Virus record (IMG/VR): IMGVR_UViG_3300011113_000266
Coordinates: 1 to 20,724 of that record
DNA: 20,724 nt
Source of the DNA: a virus
Direction: 5' to 3' (one strand)
The notes below the pieces were generated by a model. The model saw only the letters and a list, made by a program, of their open reading frames with translations, had not been told where the DNA came from and did not search any database. Each line of letters opens with the position of its first letter. The first letter of the stretch is position 1. Of the stretch, positions 1-8,200 are shown piece after piece. The position numbers were made by a program, and so were the translations under genes.

Positions 1-2
1 CA

Positions 3-587
3 GTAAAAGAATTAATCGGTGAAGATAAGTTCACCAAGCTGCGTGTCCTATTAGGACTTGAAGCGGCAGCACCTATGCCTGAAGAACCCAAAAAAGAAGA
101 AAAGATGATGGGCGAGGGCAAGCTAAAAGATGGCACAATGGTCACCTACGATGAACTTGAAGTCGGCTACCCATTGATGGTCGTAACGGAGCAAGGCACA
201 AATCCTGCACCCGATGGAACACACGAAATGCAAGATGGCACAAAAGTATCGACCGTGAACGGTTTGATTACCGAAATCATTCCTGCGTTACCCGTTGCAC
301 CTGCCGAAACAGAAGCCGGTATGTACCCAAAGAAAGATGAAGAAGATATGGGCAAAAAGTTGAAAGAACTGATGGATGCGATTAACGCAAAGATGTCTGC
401 AATCGAAACCGAAATCAGCAAGCAGCAAGAAACCAACAAGCAGATGTTTGAACTGATTGAGAAGATTGGCGACCTGCCGACTTCAGAGCCTAAAAAAGAA
501 AATCAGGCATTCACAACTGCAAAAGACAAAAAACAAGAAAAAATCGATTCAATATTAACAACATTAAAAACACTTAAAACTAAATAA
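3..587 (+). CDS. Capsid scaffold / prohead protease C-terminal part (5' truncated)
   Basis: The reading frame is open from the left edge, so the true start lies upstream and the ATG at 75 is probably internal. The visible part is acidic and lysine-rich. It has two similar short segments built around KDGT and QDGT, each followed by a run of beta-prone residues. A long charged coiled coil follows (roughly from the MGKKLKELMDAI stretch to the end), finishing in a Lys/Thr-rich tail. The position is one base before the major capsid gene, and the low-complexity helical character fits a scaffolding domain, often the C-terminal part of a prohead protease. No protease catalytic residues are visible because the N-terminus is missing. 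The role is inferred from context and composition; a separate small scaffold protein is the alternative. Confidence 0.5.
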   Translation, partial: VKELIGEDKFTKLRVLLGLEAAAPMPEEPKKEEKMMGEGKLKDGTMVTYDELEVGYPLMVVTEQGTNPAPDGTHEMQDGTKVSTVNGLITEIIPALPVAPAETEAGMYPKKDEEDMGKKLKELMDAINAKMSAIETEISKQQETNKQMFELIEKIGDLPTSEPKKENQAFTTAKDKKQEKIDSILTTLKTLKTK

Positions 588-588
588 C

Positions 589-1530
589 ATGGCATTTTCA
601 GTTTCATCGTTAACCGACTACGTTAACCAAACCAGTAAGGAGTTGCTCACTGCCTTACACTTCGAATCAGAAACCGCTGCATTGGCAAACGTGCAGGTTG
701 GAGTAAAGAGCAAAATGGCTTTGCAAATTTTAACAAACACGCCAATCCCACAGAATGGTGATGGATGTTCATTCCTTGCATCAGGCACAACTGCATTCAC
801 GCAGCGTGAAATCGATGCAAAAGCGGTTAAGTATCAGGACACACTTTGTCCACGTACACTTGAAGCGAAATGGACACAGATACTTTTGAAGAACGGACAG
901 AAGTACACTGAATCCGATATACCTGCAAAGATTGTGACCGACATCGTGGAGCAAATCAAGAAGCATCAAGAAACTGCCGACTGGCAGGGCGATACAGGTT
1001 CAGGTAGTGCATACTTGTCTATCTATGATGGTTTGATAAAAATCATTAAGGCGGCAACGGGAACAAACGTAGCCACAGCAGTATCAGGACCAGTGACCAC
1101 TTCAAACGTGCGTACTATCATGCAGAATGTTGTTTCTAAAATACCCGTTCAGCTGAAAGGCAATGCAGGCGTTAAAATATTCTGCGGTTATGACATCGCT
1201 GAATTATATCGCCAAAAGATGTTCATCGATAACTTATTCCACTTCCCAGTGGGCGGCAATCAGAAAAACATATTTGCAGAGGGTTCAGTACACGAAATTA
1301 TCCCGGTGCACGGTCTTGATGGTTTAGGTTCAAACAGTGGTGACAACCCATTCATCTTTGCGATGGACCCAGACCGCAATTTGTTCTTGGGCGTTGACTT
1401 GCTTAACGAAGAAGAAACTGCAGAAATGTGGTACAGTCAAGATGACCAAAACGTGAAATATTCGTTCCGTTATCGTCGTGGTTGGCAGGTTGCGTTCCCA
1501 TCTGAAATCGTTGAATATTCTAATTCTTAA
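589..1530 (+). CDS. Major capsid protein (HK97-like)
   Basis: This 313-residue protein has the usual size and composition of an HK97-fold major capsid protein and follows the scaffold-like gene with a one-base gap. Visible signs are an N-terminal helical segment, a central region with long mixed alpha/beta stretches, and a C-terminal part rich in aromatic and acidic residues. The C-terminal part reads FIFAMDPDRNLFLGVDLLNE and then YSFRYRRGWQVAFPSEIVEY. Such an ending, describing strand-rich recruitment into a lattice after a conserved R-x-R-x-G-W-x-V stretch, is common in Bacteroidota phage capsid proteins. It would assemble the icosahedral head in the host cytoplasm. The call is based on family resemblance and gene order, not on a search. 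Confidence 0.82.
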   Translation: MAFSVSSLTDYVNQTSKELLTALHFESETAALANVQVGVKSKMALQILTNTPIPQNGDGCSFLASGTTAFTQREIDAKAVKYQDTLCPRTLEAKWTQILLKNGQKYTESDIPAKIVTDIVEQIKKHQETADWQGDTGSGSAYLSIYDGLIKIIKAATGTNVATAVSGPVTTSNVRTIMQNVVSKIPVQLKGNAGVKIFCGYDIAELYRQKMFIDNLFHFPVGGNQKNIFAEGSVHEIIPVHGLDGLGSNSGDNPFIFAMDPDRNLFLGVDLLNEEETAEMWYSQDDQNVKYSFRYRRGWQVAFPSEIVEYSNS

Positions 1531-1554
1531 CATCACTAAAACCACCGAAATACT

Positions 1555-2076
1555 ATGAGTTGTTTATTAACACAAGGGTTCAGTTTAGACTGTCTTGGCG
1601 ATAATGCAGGTGGTGTAAAAGAAATATATATCACCGAGTTCAATAACGTAACGGCAATTACTACTGCATCGGGTGCTATCACTGCCATCACAATGACAGC
1701 AGGTAAGCAGTTTTGGACATACGAACTATATTCAGAGCAGGGCGAAGTAACCGAAACGGCAATTAAAAAGCCTGAAAACGGTACTATCGCACACGAGCAG
1801 TCAGTTAAAATACCGTTGTACAAACAAGAAACGAACAAGCGCAATGAATTATACATCGTTGCGAAAAATCGTGTATTGATAATTGTTAAAGATTCCAACG
1901 ACAAGTACTGGTTATATGGTGAAGGCTACGGCTTGAACCTTATCAACCGTGTTGCTACGTTCGGAAAATTGATTGATGACCGAAATGGCTACGAGTTAGA
2001 ATTTACCGGCAAAGAGCCATTGCCTGCCAAAGAAGTTGCTTCAGGAATTATTCCTGCGTTACTTTTGCCTGCGTAA
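1555..2076 (+). CDS. Conserved phage structural protein (possible tail tube or head decoration)
   Basis: This 173-residue protein starts MSCLLTQGFSLDCLGDNAGGVKEIYI. The same type of opening (Met-Ser-Cys, a short TQGF-x-LDC motif, then a Gly-Gly-aliphatic strand) recurs in proteins next to the capsid gene in Bacteroidota phages. The rest is beta-rich with alternating hydrophobic residues, and it ends in a hydrophobic GIIPALLLPA tail. It lies 24 bases after the capsid gene and just before a terminator, so it is probably made with the capsid at high level. That favours an abundant structural component such as a tail tube or decoration protein. The exact role cannot be read from sequence alone. 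Confidence 0.6.
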   Translation: MSCLLTQGFSLDCLGDNAGGVKEIYITEFNNVTAITTASGAITAITMTAGKQFWTYELYSEQGEVTETAIKKPENGTIAHEQSVKIPLYKQETNKRNELYIVAKNRVLIIVKDSNDKYWLYGEGYGLNLINRVATFGKLIDDRNGYELEFTGKEPLPAKEVASGIIPALLLPA

Positions 2077-2104
2077 TTGTTTTGTTTCATTATTTTGAAT
2101 TTGA

Positions 2105-2132
2105 GCCTGCCGTTTTTACGGTGGGCTTTTTT
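2105..2132 (+). terminator. Intrinsic terminator after the capsid genes
   Basis: An eight-base-pair stem (GCCTGCCG with CGGTGGGC, two G-U pairs) around a six-base loop is followed directly by six T residues. It sits 28 bases after the stop codon of the structural protein gene and before the next start, so it would end or attenuate the capsid transcript. Confidence 0.78.
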
Positions 2133-2164
2133 ATTACACTTTGCCCTTTATTCTATTTACCTAT

Positions 2165-2527
2165 ATGCTGATAATAGAAAAGAATAGCATCAACAGATTA
2201 GTGGTCACTGCATCAGAGATGACTGACTATGACGATTCGAGCTTCGTGTTGCAGTTCAAAAGCAAGCAGACGTTGGAAGTGGTGCAATGCACAGCGACAG
2301 ACACGAGTGCCTTTAAGAAGCGATACAACTACTTGACGATTACAGATACAGCAACGCCAACGGCATCTAATGAGGTTAACCTGAAGTTAGGCTATCACGA
2401 ATACACGGTATTAAGCAATGCAGGCGATGTGCTTGAACGTGGCTTGGCACTGGTTATATGGCAGCGTTCTGCGGTCACTGAACACACAAGAAATAACACT
2501 AATATTGTTTATGAGAAAAACTACTGA
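2165..2527 (+). CDS. Conserved small phage protein, probable minor virion component
   Basis: The chosen ATG gives 120 residues beginning MLIIEKNSINRLVVT. An upstream in-frame TTG at 2141 lies nearer the terminator and adds only eight hydrophobic residues. The protein looks like a small beta sandwich: alternating hydrophobic strands, a KKRYNYLTITD segment, a LGYHEYTVLSNAGDVLERGLA segment and a final NNTNIVYEKNY. Proteins of this pattern are familiar in Bacteroidota phage structural clusters but have no assigned function that I know. Its 3' end overlaps the portal gene by 17 bases, which suggests translational coupling. A connector or neck-associated role is possible but unproven. Confidence 0.6.
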   Translation: MLIIEKNSINRLVVTASEMTDYDDSSFVLQFKSKQTLEVVQCTATDTSAFKKRYNYLTITDTATPTASNEVNLKLGYHEYTVLSNAGDVLERGLALVIWQRSAVTEHTRNNTNIVYEKNY

Positions 2528-4454
2528 CAAAGCAAACCTATACGAAGTAAAATTAGAGGCGCACAAGATACCCGTGAACATCGAACGACCACGTGATGGG
2601 TATGTCACCTATGGCGAGGACAATCTATATCCAAACTATCTGATTGAATTATACAACCGTTCAGCGAAGCACAATGCGATTGTCAATTCAAAGATTACCT
2701 ATGTATATGGTCAGGGCTTGCAGGTAAACGTGCAAGATGCAAGGGTGCAGGCATTATACGATTCAGTGAACAGATGGCAGTCGCTAAATGAATTTGCCTA
2801 TCAGCTGATTACAGACTTGGAACTGTACAACGGTTGTGCGATTGAATGTATATGGAATCGGGCAGGTACGTCGTATGAAATGAAAGTATTGGAGTTCAAG
2901 AATGTGCGGTCGAACGTCGATGGCAGTATGTTTTATTATTCGCCACAGTGGGCGCAGTATAACACGAATGACATCATTGAATATCCTGCATTCGATGTTA
3001 CCAAACGTAAAGGCAGTCAGATATTTTACTACAAAGTTTACAGACCCGGCTGCAAGGTGTACCCAATCCCGAACTATATCGGTTGCATACCGTATATCGA
3101 AACAGACATCGAAATCAGCAACTATCACTTAAACAACATCAAAAATGGCTTTTGGGGCGGCAAGGTTATCACTTTCATTGCACAACAGCCAACAGCGGAA
3201 GAAATGCGAGCGATAAGCAAGCAGTTCAAATACACGAAAGCAGGCACAGACAATGCAGGTAAATTCGTGTTGAACTTTGTGCCGAATAAAGATGCAGCAC
3301 CTATCATTGAAAGTCTTGAACCCGATGACAGCGATACCAAGTTCGAGATATTGAATAAAACCGTGTTGCAGGAAATATTTGTCGGTCATCAGATTACAAG
3401 TCCGATGCTGATGGGTGTACGTGTTGAGGGGCAACTGGGTGGGCGAACTGAAATGCTTGATGCGTATGAGTTATTCAAAAATACCTATGTAAACGGCAGG
3501 CAGCAGATAGCGGAAAAGATTATCAACTTCCACGCAGAAAACATCACGGGAACAGCAAATGCGTATTCGATAATACCGACCGAGCCGATAACACCTGCAC
3601 AGCAGGAAGTGCAAGCCAAAGAGATGCAGGGCGAAAAGCAACAAGCTGAAGTGAACGATGCACTACGCAACCTAACGGGCAGGCAGTTGCAGAACGTGAT
3701 GCGCATCATAAACAAGTACGGCAAAGGGGTATTGACCTATGAGCAGGCAGTAACGATGTTGAGGGGTGGATATGGCTTGACCGATACAGACATCGATGCA
3801 ATGTTGGGCGAAACATCAGAATTCGCAAGTGAAAGCAAAGACTGGCAAAAGCACTTACAGATTGCAGAAACATTCGGCATCGCTGAAGAACTGGTTACGA
3901 TAGTAAAAGTCGTGCGTGAACACTTTTATAGCATAACAGAGGCGGAGCATTACGCAATGGCATCAGAAGAAATCGTTACGAATAAGATATTAAAAATCCT
4001 GCAAGAAACACCCGACATCAGCATCGAGAATATTGCAAAGGCGATACGTGAGAAAACAGACCGCATTGAAACATTAATCAACAAGATGATTGATGACAAG
4101 TTGATTAAGCCGACAGAAAAAGATGGTCAAATACTGCGAACGCCAACAGCAAGGGGTCGGGATGGCATCACGCCAATCGGCAAGATACCGACCATCACGA
4201 CGATGTATCGGTATGCGTTAAGAAGCGATGCGCCGCCATTAAGTCCGGGCGGTGAAAGCCGTGAATTTTGCCAAAAGATGATGGACAGAAAAAGGTTATA
4301 CAGCAAGCAGGATATTGACCGTATGAGTGCGATATTCGGATATGATGTATGGCGAATGAAAGGTGGTTGGTACACCGTACCCGACACAGCAGGGTTATTA
4401 CACGTACCATACTGCAGGCATACGTGGGAGCAAGTTTTAGTCATCGAAAAATAA
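2511..4454 (+). CDS. Portal protein with long C-terminal extension
   Basis: The start at 2511 (MRKTTDKANLYEVKLEAH) gives 647 residues. An upstream ATG at 2418 would only read through the previous gene out of frame. The N-terminal part has the motif YGEDNLYPNYLIELYNRSAK followed by an AIVNSK helix, which I recognise from Bacteroidota phage portal proteins. The portal forms the dodecameric ring at the capsid vertex through which DNA passes. After about residue 390 there is a Gln/Glu-rich helix. A winged-helix-like segment follows at about 490-542, then a terminal region with C587 and a YCRHTW motif at 634-639. That ending resembles the C-terminus of Mu gpF/SPP1 gp7-type minor head proteins. It suggests that portal and minor head functions share one chain. 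Confidence 0.82.
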   Translation: MRKTTDKANLYEVKLEAHKIPVNIERPRDGYVTYGEDNLYPNYLIELYNRSAKHNAIVNSKITYVYGQGLQVNVQDARVQALYDSVNRWQSLNEFAYQLITDLELYNGCAIECIWNRAGTSYEMKVLEFKNVRSNVDGSMFYYSPQWAQYNTNDIIEYPAFDVTKRKGSQIFYYKVYRPGCKVYPIPNYIGCIPYIETDIEISNYHLNNIKNGFWGGKVITFIAQQPTAEEMRAISKQFKYTKAGTDNAGKFVLNFVPNKDAAPIIESLEPDDSDTKFEILNKTVLQEIFVGHQITSPMLMGVRVEGQLGGRTEMLDAYELFKNTYVNGRQQIAEKIINFHAENITGTANAYSIIPTEPITPAQQEVQAKEMQGEKQQAEVNDALRNLTGRQLQNVMRIINKYGKGVLTYEQAVTMLRGGYGLTDTDIDAMLGETSEFASESKDWQKHLQIAETFGIAEELVTIVKVVREHFYSITEAEHYAMASEEIVTNKILKILQETPDISIENIAKAIREKTDRIETLINKMIDDKLIKPTEKDGQILRTPTARGRDGITPIGKIPTITTMYRYALRSDAPPLSPGGESREFCQKMMDRKRLYSKQDIDRMSAIFGYDVWRMKGGWYTVPDTAGLLHVPYCRHTWEQVLVIEK

Positions 4455-4461
4455 AAATAAT

Positions 4462-5037
4462 ATGATACGATTTATATCAGAAGCAGACCTAAAGAATAAC
4501 AGCGTAATGAGCGACAACATCGACTACAAGATGTTAGGGCAGCTTATTGACGATGTGCAAGAGCAAAGGATTCACCCGATACTTGGCACTGAATTATACA
4601 CAAGGCTCAAGACCGATGTGACGAATAACACATTGGCAGGCAATTACCTGACCTTGATGAATGATTACATACAGCGTTGTATGATTGCTTATATCATTGC
4701 CGATTCACCGATGTATATCAGCGTAAAGTATCTGAATAAGGGCATAATGACCAAGATATCAGAAACGGCAACGCAGGTAAATATGACCGATATGAAAGAG
4801 GTCATTGATTGGTGGCAAAATAGAGCGCAATGGTATGCTGAAAGAATTACTGCCTACCTATGCGAAAACAGCACCTTATTCCCTGAATACGAGAACGGCA
4901 ACGATGCAGAGGATGACATACAGCCAAACATTCAAAACTACTTCAGCGGTATGCTTTTAGACGATGGCGATAACGATTTCATTGACCGGGCAGGCATACC
5001 GAGATTTCAAGAACCATACAAGAAACGCAAATGGTAA
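4462..5037 (+). CDS. Head-tail connector-like protein
   Basis: This 191-residue, mostly helical protein follows the portal by seven bases. It contains the pattern IDDVQEQRIHPILGTELYTRL, then a second helical block MNDYIQRCMIAYIIADSPMYI and a WWQNRAQWYAERI helix. This arrangement (an I-HPILG-x-LY helix pair, then a tyrosine/tryptophan-rich helix) is typical of the all-helical adaptor proteins behind portals in Bacteroidota phages; I believe this is the family catalogued as DUF6712, but have not checked. It would bind the portal underside and close the channel. The C-terminus is acidic, then basic (KKRKW). Confidence 0.65.
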   Translation: MIRFISEADLKNNSVMSDNIDYKMLGQLIDDVQEQRIHPILGTELYTRLKTDVTNNTLAGNYLTLMNDYIQRCMIAYIIADSPMYISVKYLNKGIMTKISETATQVNMTDMKEVIDWWQNRAQWYAERITAYLCENSTLFPEYENGNDAEDDIQPNIQNYFSGMLLDDGDNDFIDRAGIPRFQEPYKKRKW

Positions 5038-5172
5038 ATGAGCAAAGAGGCGAACAACAGAAATATCATCAAGCTAATTAAATACGAAGCAAAGCGTGAA
5101 AACAAAGTACAGCATCAATCGGCTTATCAGGTCGTTAAAAAGCATCGCAGAAAAGCATCTACAAATAAATAG
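5038..5172 (+). CDS. Possible 44-residue basic peptide
   Basis: An ATG directly after the connector stop opens a 44-codon frame (starts MSKEANNRNIIKLIK, ends HRRKASTNK, stop TAG). It is lysine- and arginine-rich with no recognisable domain. More than half of it overlaps the next gene in another frame. Its position could couple translation to the GTG start at 5096, acting as a leader. It may equally be chance. Confidence 0.2.
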   Translation: MSKEANNRNIIKLIKYEAKRENKVQHQSAYQVVKKHRRKASTNK

Positions 5173-5731
5173 CTTCGGCACTGGCAGTCTTTATGATGTC
5201 AGCTTTAGGAAGTTATTATATGGTGGTATGCCCGACAAGAACACCGAAACGGCACAGCCGACATACCCATTGATGTGGTTCAACGTGATTGACTCGAGTT
5301 TGCAGGGCAGGGCATCGTATTTGAACTTTCAGTTGTTATTTGCTGACCTTGTTACGGATGGCGAAAAAAACGACTTCGAGATATACAGCGACCTGCAATT
5401 AGTGGCGCAGGATGTGGTTGCATTACTGCAACGTGAAAGCGTAAAAGAAAAAGACTTCAGCATTGATGCGAGCGTGACGATGCAGCCCTTTGCAGATAGG
5501 TTTGAAGATAGCCTAAATGGGTGGGTGGTGAACCTACGTATCAAAGTACCGTATGGCTTTGAAAATTGCAGCGTTCCGGTATTTGAACCTGATACGACAG
5601 AGGTCGTTGGCGGTGTTGACGATGTGCGAAGTCTTGAAGCGACGAAGCCACAAACGACAGTGGTTGGTGGGGTTGACGATGTGCAATACGATAATCCGAT
5701 ATTTGAACAAAACAAGATAAATTCTATTTAA
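5096..5731 (+). CDS. Tail-completion / tail-terminator-like protein
   Basis: The only usable start after the in-frame stop at 5075 is GTG at 5096 (then KTKYSINRLIRSLKSIAEKH), giving 211 residues. The N-terminal helix is followed by NSFGTGSLYDVSF. A PLMWFNVIDSS segment, a strand region ending LLFADLVTDGEKND, and a long helix (QLVAQDVVALLQRE) come next. The pattern resembles a conserved Bacteroidota phage protein placed after the connector, and the alpha/beta order is compatible with a tail terminator fold; this is inference. The C-terminus carries two copies of VVGGVDDV 60 bases apart that are not part of the conserved core. Translation may be coupled to the upstream gene. Confidence 0.55.
   Translation: MKTKYSINRLIRSLKSIAEKHLQINSFGTGSLYDVSFRKLLYGGMPDKNTETAQPTYPLMWFNVIDSSLQGRASYLNFQLLFADLVTDGEKNDFEIYSDLQLVAQDVVALLQRESVKEKDFSIDASVTMQPFADRFEDSLNGWVVNLRIKVPYGFENCSVPVFEPDTTEVVGGVDDVRSLEATKPQTTVVGGVDDVQYDNPIFEQNKINSI
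5594..5684 (+). repeat. Two imperfect direct repeats encoding TT(E)VVGGVDDV
   Basis: The two units lie at 5594-5627 and 5654-5684. They share ACGACAG and GTTGACGATGTGC, and the second lacks three bases (one codon). Both are read in the same frame, so the duplication is visible in the protein tail. Confidence 0.6.
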
Positions 5732-5735
5732 GGTT

Positions 5736-6686
5736 ATGGCAATATTTACGAGAACAATCAACACGCAGGATAGCAGAATGATTCAGAAGCTATCGACCGT
5801 TACGGGGCAGGTGCCGACAGTTGCCCCATCGGACAACCACGTCGATGGCACTTGGGATAGTTTAGACATTTACATCGGCGAGTTATTTATGAATGCGGCT
5901 GATGGCAAGATGTGGTGCAGGACAAACAACGGCATAAAAGAAATATTCGTAGTGCCTAATAACGCCGCAACGGGTGATGTATTTTATTTGAGTGGTGGCA
6001 ACATCACACGACTGCCAGTTGGTACATCGGGGCAGGTGCTTACCGTTTCATCGGGCAACGTGCCAAAGTGGGAAGATGCAACGGGTGGCGGTGGCAGTAC
6101 CGATACATTATTTCAGTATAGAGATGGCACATCGTTCATCACAGCACCGTATGCAGAGGGTGAAAATTCTGCATTGACAACGGGTTCAAACGGAAGAAGA
6201 ACGCAGGTGATGCCCATCTATGTGCCAGTGGATTGCACGGTGGAAGGTTTTTATTCACAAGTGACAACAAGCGGCACGCTTTGCTTGGTATCGTTCGGGA
6301 TTTATTCATACACAAATCCGATACTTGCAGGGCAGGAGTTTCAACTGATTGGTGGTGCAACCGATTATGATTGTTCGGGTGTACAAATTATAAACGCAGC
6401 ACCTGACAGCCCTATCACATTAACAAAAGGGTGGTATATGTTGGCTATGTTCAGGAATGCAGCAGCGACAGGTCAGACGTGGATGCAGTTTAGGAACGGT
6501 TCAGTTTTGCCTATATTCGGGTGGAATACGTTTGAAATTGGTGATACGCCAAAATCATTTTATGAAAATACACTGACTGACCTTGCGGCAGGAACTTTGC
6601 CTGCAACGATTAATGAAGATACAGACCTTGACTTCAGCGGAAATTCAAACATATACGCATACGCAATACGGATAACACCATTATAA
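5736..6686 (+). CDS. Tail fibre / receptor-binding-like protein
   Basis: The protein has 316 residues. The N-terminal third contains the short collar-like repeats typical of fibres and spikes: GELFMNAADGKMWCRTNNG, then LPVGTSGQVLTVSSGNVPKWEDA. The latter GTxGQVLTV--G-P-W motif is widespread in phage tail-fibre and spike proteins and probably trimerises. A glycine hinge (GGGGS) leads into a C-terminal beta-rich domain of about 190 residues that would carry the binding surface. No chaperone domain or peptidase motif is visible. Its place between tail-completion and lysis genes fits a distal tail or fibre component. Confidence 0.62.
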   Translation: MAIFTRTINTQDSRMIQKLSTVTGQVPTVAPSDNHVDGTWDSLDIYIGELFMNAADGKMWCRTNNGIKEIFVVPNNAATGDVFYLSGGNITRLPVGTSGQVLTVSSGNVPKWEDATGGGGSTDTLFQYRDGTSFITAPYAEGENSALTTGSNGRRTQVMPIYVPVDCTVEGFYSQVTTSGTLCLVSFGIYSYTNPILAGQEFQLIGGATDYDCSGVQIINAAPDSPITLTKGWYMLAMFRNAAATGQTWMQFRNGSVLPIFGWNTFEIGDTPKSFYENTLTDLAAGTLPATINEDTDLDFSGNSNIYAYAIRITPL

Positions 6687-6687
6687 G

Positions 6688-6948
6688 ATGACAACACACA
6701 CGGTTAAAAGGGAAGTAAACTTGATGCAGTTAGTTGCAGTAGCAACGCCGTTACTGCTTACGATGGTTGGCGGTTGGATAACCACGCAGAACGACATCGC
6801 AACAATAAAGAATGAAGTCGAGAACATCAAGCAACAGCGGTCAGCAGACAAGCAGGAATTGAGAGATGAGATGAAAGAAATAAAGACCGACATCAAAGAA
6901 ATAAAGCACATATTGATTCAACAGTCGTTAGACAATGCAGGTAAGTAA
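6688..6948 (+). CDS. Membrane-anchored coiled-coil protein (holin or spanin-like)
   Basis: This 86-residue protein starts one base after the fibre gene. Residues about 13-31 (LVAVATPLLLTMVGGWITT) form one membrane segment. From about residue 35 to the end is a regular charged coiled coil with repeating I-K-E/I-K-N heptads. One membrane anchor plus a coiled coil is the layout of small holin-like or spanin-like lysis proteins, and the next gene (overlapping by 14 bases) is the endolysin. There is no lipobox, so an outer-membrane spanin is not indicated. The exact lysis role is inferred from context. Confidence 0.6.
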   Translation: MTTHTVKREVNLMQLVAVATPLLLTMVGGWITTQNDIATIKNEVENIKQQRSADKQELRDEMKEIKTDIKEIKHILIQQSLDNAGK

Positions 6949-7360
6949 GCACATATCGTACCGGGAAGCGACGTACAGCCCTACTGCAATAAGGTTGGGC
7001 ATAACGAATCACCCTGATGCGAATCAGCTTATTGCAATGAAAGCAGTTGCAGATAATTGCTTTGAGCCTGCAAGGGAGTGGTATGGCAAGCCGATATACA
7101 TCAACTCTTTTTATCGTTCGTTTAAGTTGAACTTGCGTGTAGGTGGTGCGGCGAACTCACAGCACATGAAAGGGGAAGCGATTGACATCGATACAAGGAG
7201 CAGGGATGAAAACAGAATATTATACGAGTGGATGCGTGACAATCTGAAGTATGATCAGTTGATATGGGAATATGGCAATGACGATGGACCGGATTGGATT
7301 CACGTATCGTACACAAAAAACAACAGACAGCAAACAATCAAAATACTTAAAAAATTCTAA
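6935..7360 (+). CDS. M15-family peptidase endolysin
   Basis: The 141-residue protein is a single-domain zinc peptidase of the M15 type (D-Ala-D-Ala carboxypeptidase or L-Ala-D-Glu endopeptidase fold), expected to cut the peptide stems of peptidoglycan. Key residues are visible: S75-Q-H77-x6-D84 in SQHMKGEAIDID, and H123 in WIHVSY. H77, D84 and H123 are the expected zinc ligands, and E112 (WEYG) is a candidate for the catalytic acid. The YINSFYRSFKLN stretch before them is also typical of the family. No signal peptide is present, so release must depend on the neighbouring holin-like proteins. It overlaps the previous gene by 14 bases. Confidence 0.85.
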   Translation: MQVSKHISYREATYSPTAIRLGITNHPDANQLIAMKAVADNCFEPAREWYGKPIYINSFYRSFKLNLRVGGAANSQHMKGEAIDIDTRSRDENRILYEWMRDNLKYDQLIWEYGNDDGPDWIHVSYTKNNRQQTIKILKKF

Positions 7361-7362
7361 CG

Positions 7363-7722
7363 ATGAAAAAGACCATTCTATTCAATGTACTTTCACTTGT
7401 AGTACTCACTTTGACAAGTTATTCAGTAATTGCATCACCAACGCTTGCGGCGTGGTTCGGGGTGATTATTGCAGGCATTACGGTATTCTTAAACAACGCA
7501 TACACGATGTCGGGCAAATGGGTTGCAGAGGGGTGGTCGTATGCACAGTGGATTGTGGTGCTTGCAAACATCATTCTTAATGCTGCGGCACTGGTAAATT
7601 CATCTGCACTTGTGCCGGTTGATGTGGTGAACTTCGTCACCATTGGCGCAACGATAGCCATTCAGTTCTTCGGTAAAAATTATATTACAGAGGTGAGCGA
7701 TGGCGACTGGCGCAAAGGATAA
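7363..7722 (+). CDS. Multi-pass membrane protein of the lysis module (holin-like)
   Basis: The 119 residues hold up to four hydrophobic segments: about 5-27 (FNVLSLVVLTLTSYSVIA), 29-45 (LAAWFGVIIAGITVFL), 62-80 (QWIVVLANIILNAAALV) and 86-105 (VDVVNFVTIGATIAIQFF). The C-terminus is short and charged. It starts two bases after the endolysin and overlaps the next holin-like gene by 23 bases. Topology and context point to a holin or anti-holin; I do not recognise a named family. Confidence 0.6.
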   Translation: MKKTILFNVLSLVVLTLTSYSVIASPTLAAWFGVIIAGITVFLNNAYTMSGKWVAEGWSYAQWIVVLANIILNAAALVNSSALVPVDVVNFVTIGATIAIQFFGKNYITEVSDGDWRKG

Positions 7723-8200
7723 AAAGAAATTCAGAGATACAGCGGTCGGCAAATTCATCAACGAAAAAGCACCGCAGGTATTGGATGCAGTCGGCGATGT
7801 ACTGCCTGATAAAGGCGTGTTCGGCATTGTGAAGAACATCATCAGCAAAGACGAAAGCATATCGCAGGAAGTGAAACAAGAGATGATGCAGTTGTTAGAG
7901 CTTGAACTGAATGACCTTGCAGATGCACGAAAGCGTGAAAGCGAAATTGCAGCGAGTGAAAATGCACCGTTATTGAATAAGATTGTTTCGCCAATACTTG
8001 CACTGGTCATTGTCGGGTTGACGTTTATCTTATTCTATATGGTTATGTTCAAGCAGATAACTTCGGTTGAGAAAGATATACTTGTATATGTACTGGGGGC
8101 ATTGACATCCTATGTCGGGATGGTTTTGTCTTATTATTTCGGCAGCAGCAACGGCAGCAGGATAAAAGATTCAGCGATAAAAGAACTGATAAAGCGATGA
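7700..8200 (+). CDS. Holin, probable 3TM-type family
   Basis: This 166-residue protein has a charged N-terminal half with a helical segment (EVKQEMMQLLELELNDLADARKRES). Two strong membrane helices follow at about 93-117 (IVSPILALVIVGLTFILFYM) and about 124-146 (VYVLGALTSYVGMVLSYYFG). The ending YYFGSSNGSRIKDSAIKEL is characteristic of the holin family of gene-transfer-agent 3TM type (a Y-F/W-G-SS-G-S-R-K motif). It would open the inner membrane for the endolysin. It overlaps the gene before by 23 bases and the small gene after by four (ATGA). Confidence 0.75.
   Translation: MATGAKDKKKFRDTAVGKFINEKAPQVLDAVGDVLPDKGVFGIVKNIISKDESISQEVKQEMMQLLELELNDLADARKRESEIAASENAPLLNKIVSPILALVIVGLTFILFYMVMFKQITSVEKDILVYVLGALTSYVGMVLSYYFGSSNGSRIKDSAIKELIKR

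Noticed and set aside
2418-2510. Earlier ATG extending the portal by 31 codons
   Set aside because: The extension lies wholly inside the previous gene in another frame, and the portal family start fits the ATG at 2511.
4127-4444. Reverse-strand open frame of about 105 codons opposite the portal C-terminus
   Set aside because: It mirrors the codon bias of the clearly coding + strand, has no recognisable domain, and no reverse-strand promoter or neighbouring reverse gene exists.
5329-5715. Reverse-strand open frame of about 128 codons opposite the tail-completion gene
   Set aside because: Low-complexity Ser/Thr-rich translation, opposite a well-supported + gene; typical antisense shadow.
3-6686. 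Search for terminase and tape measure genes in the virion module
   Set aside because: None of the frames has their size or motifs; they are presumably outside the window, so tail type is left open.
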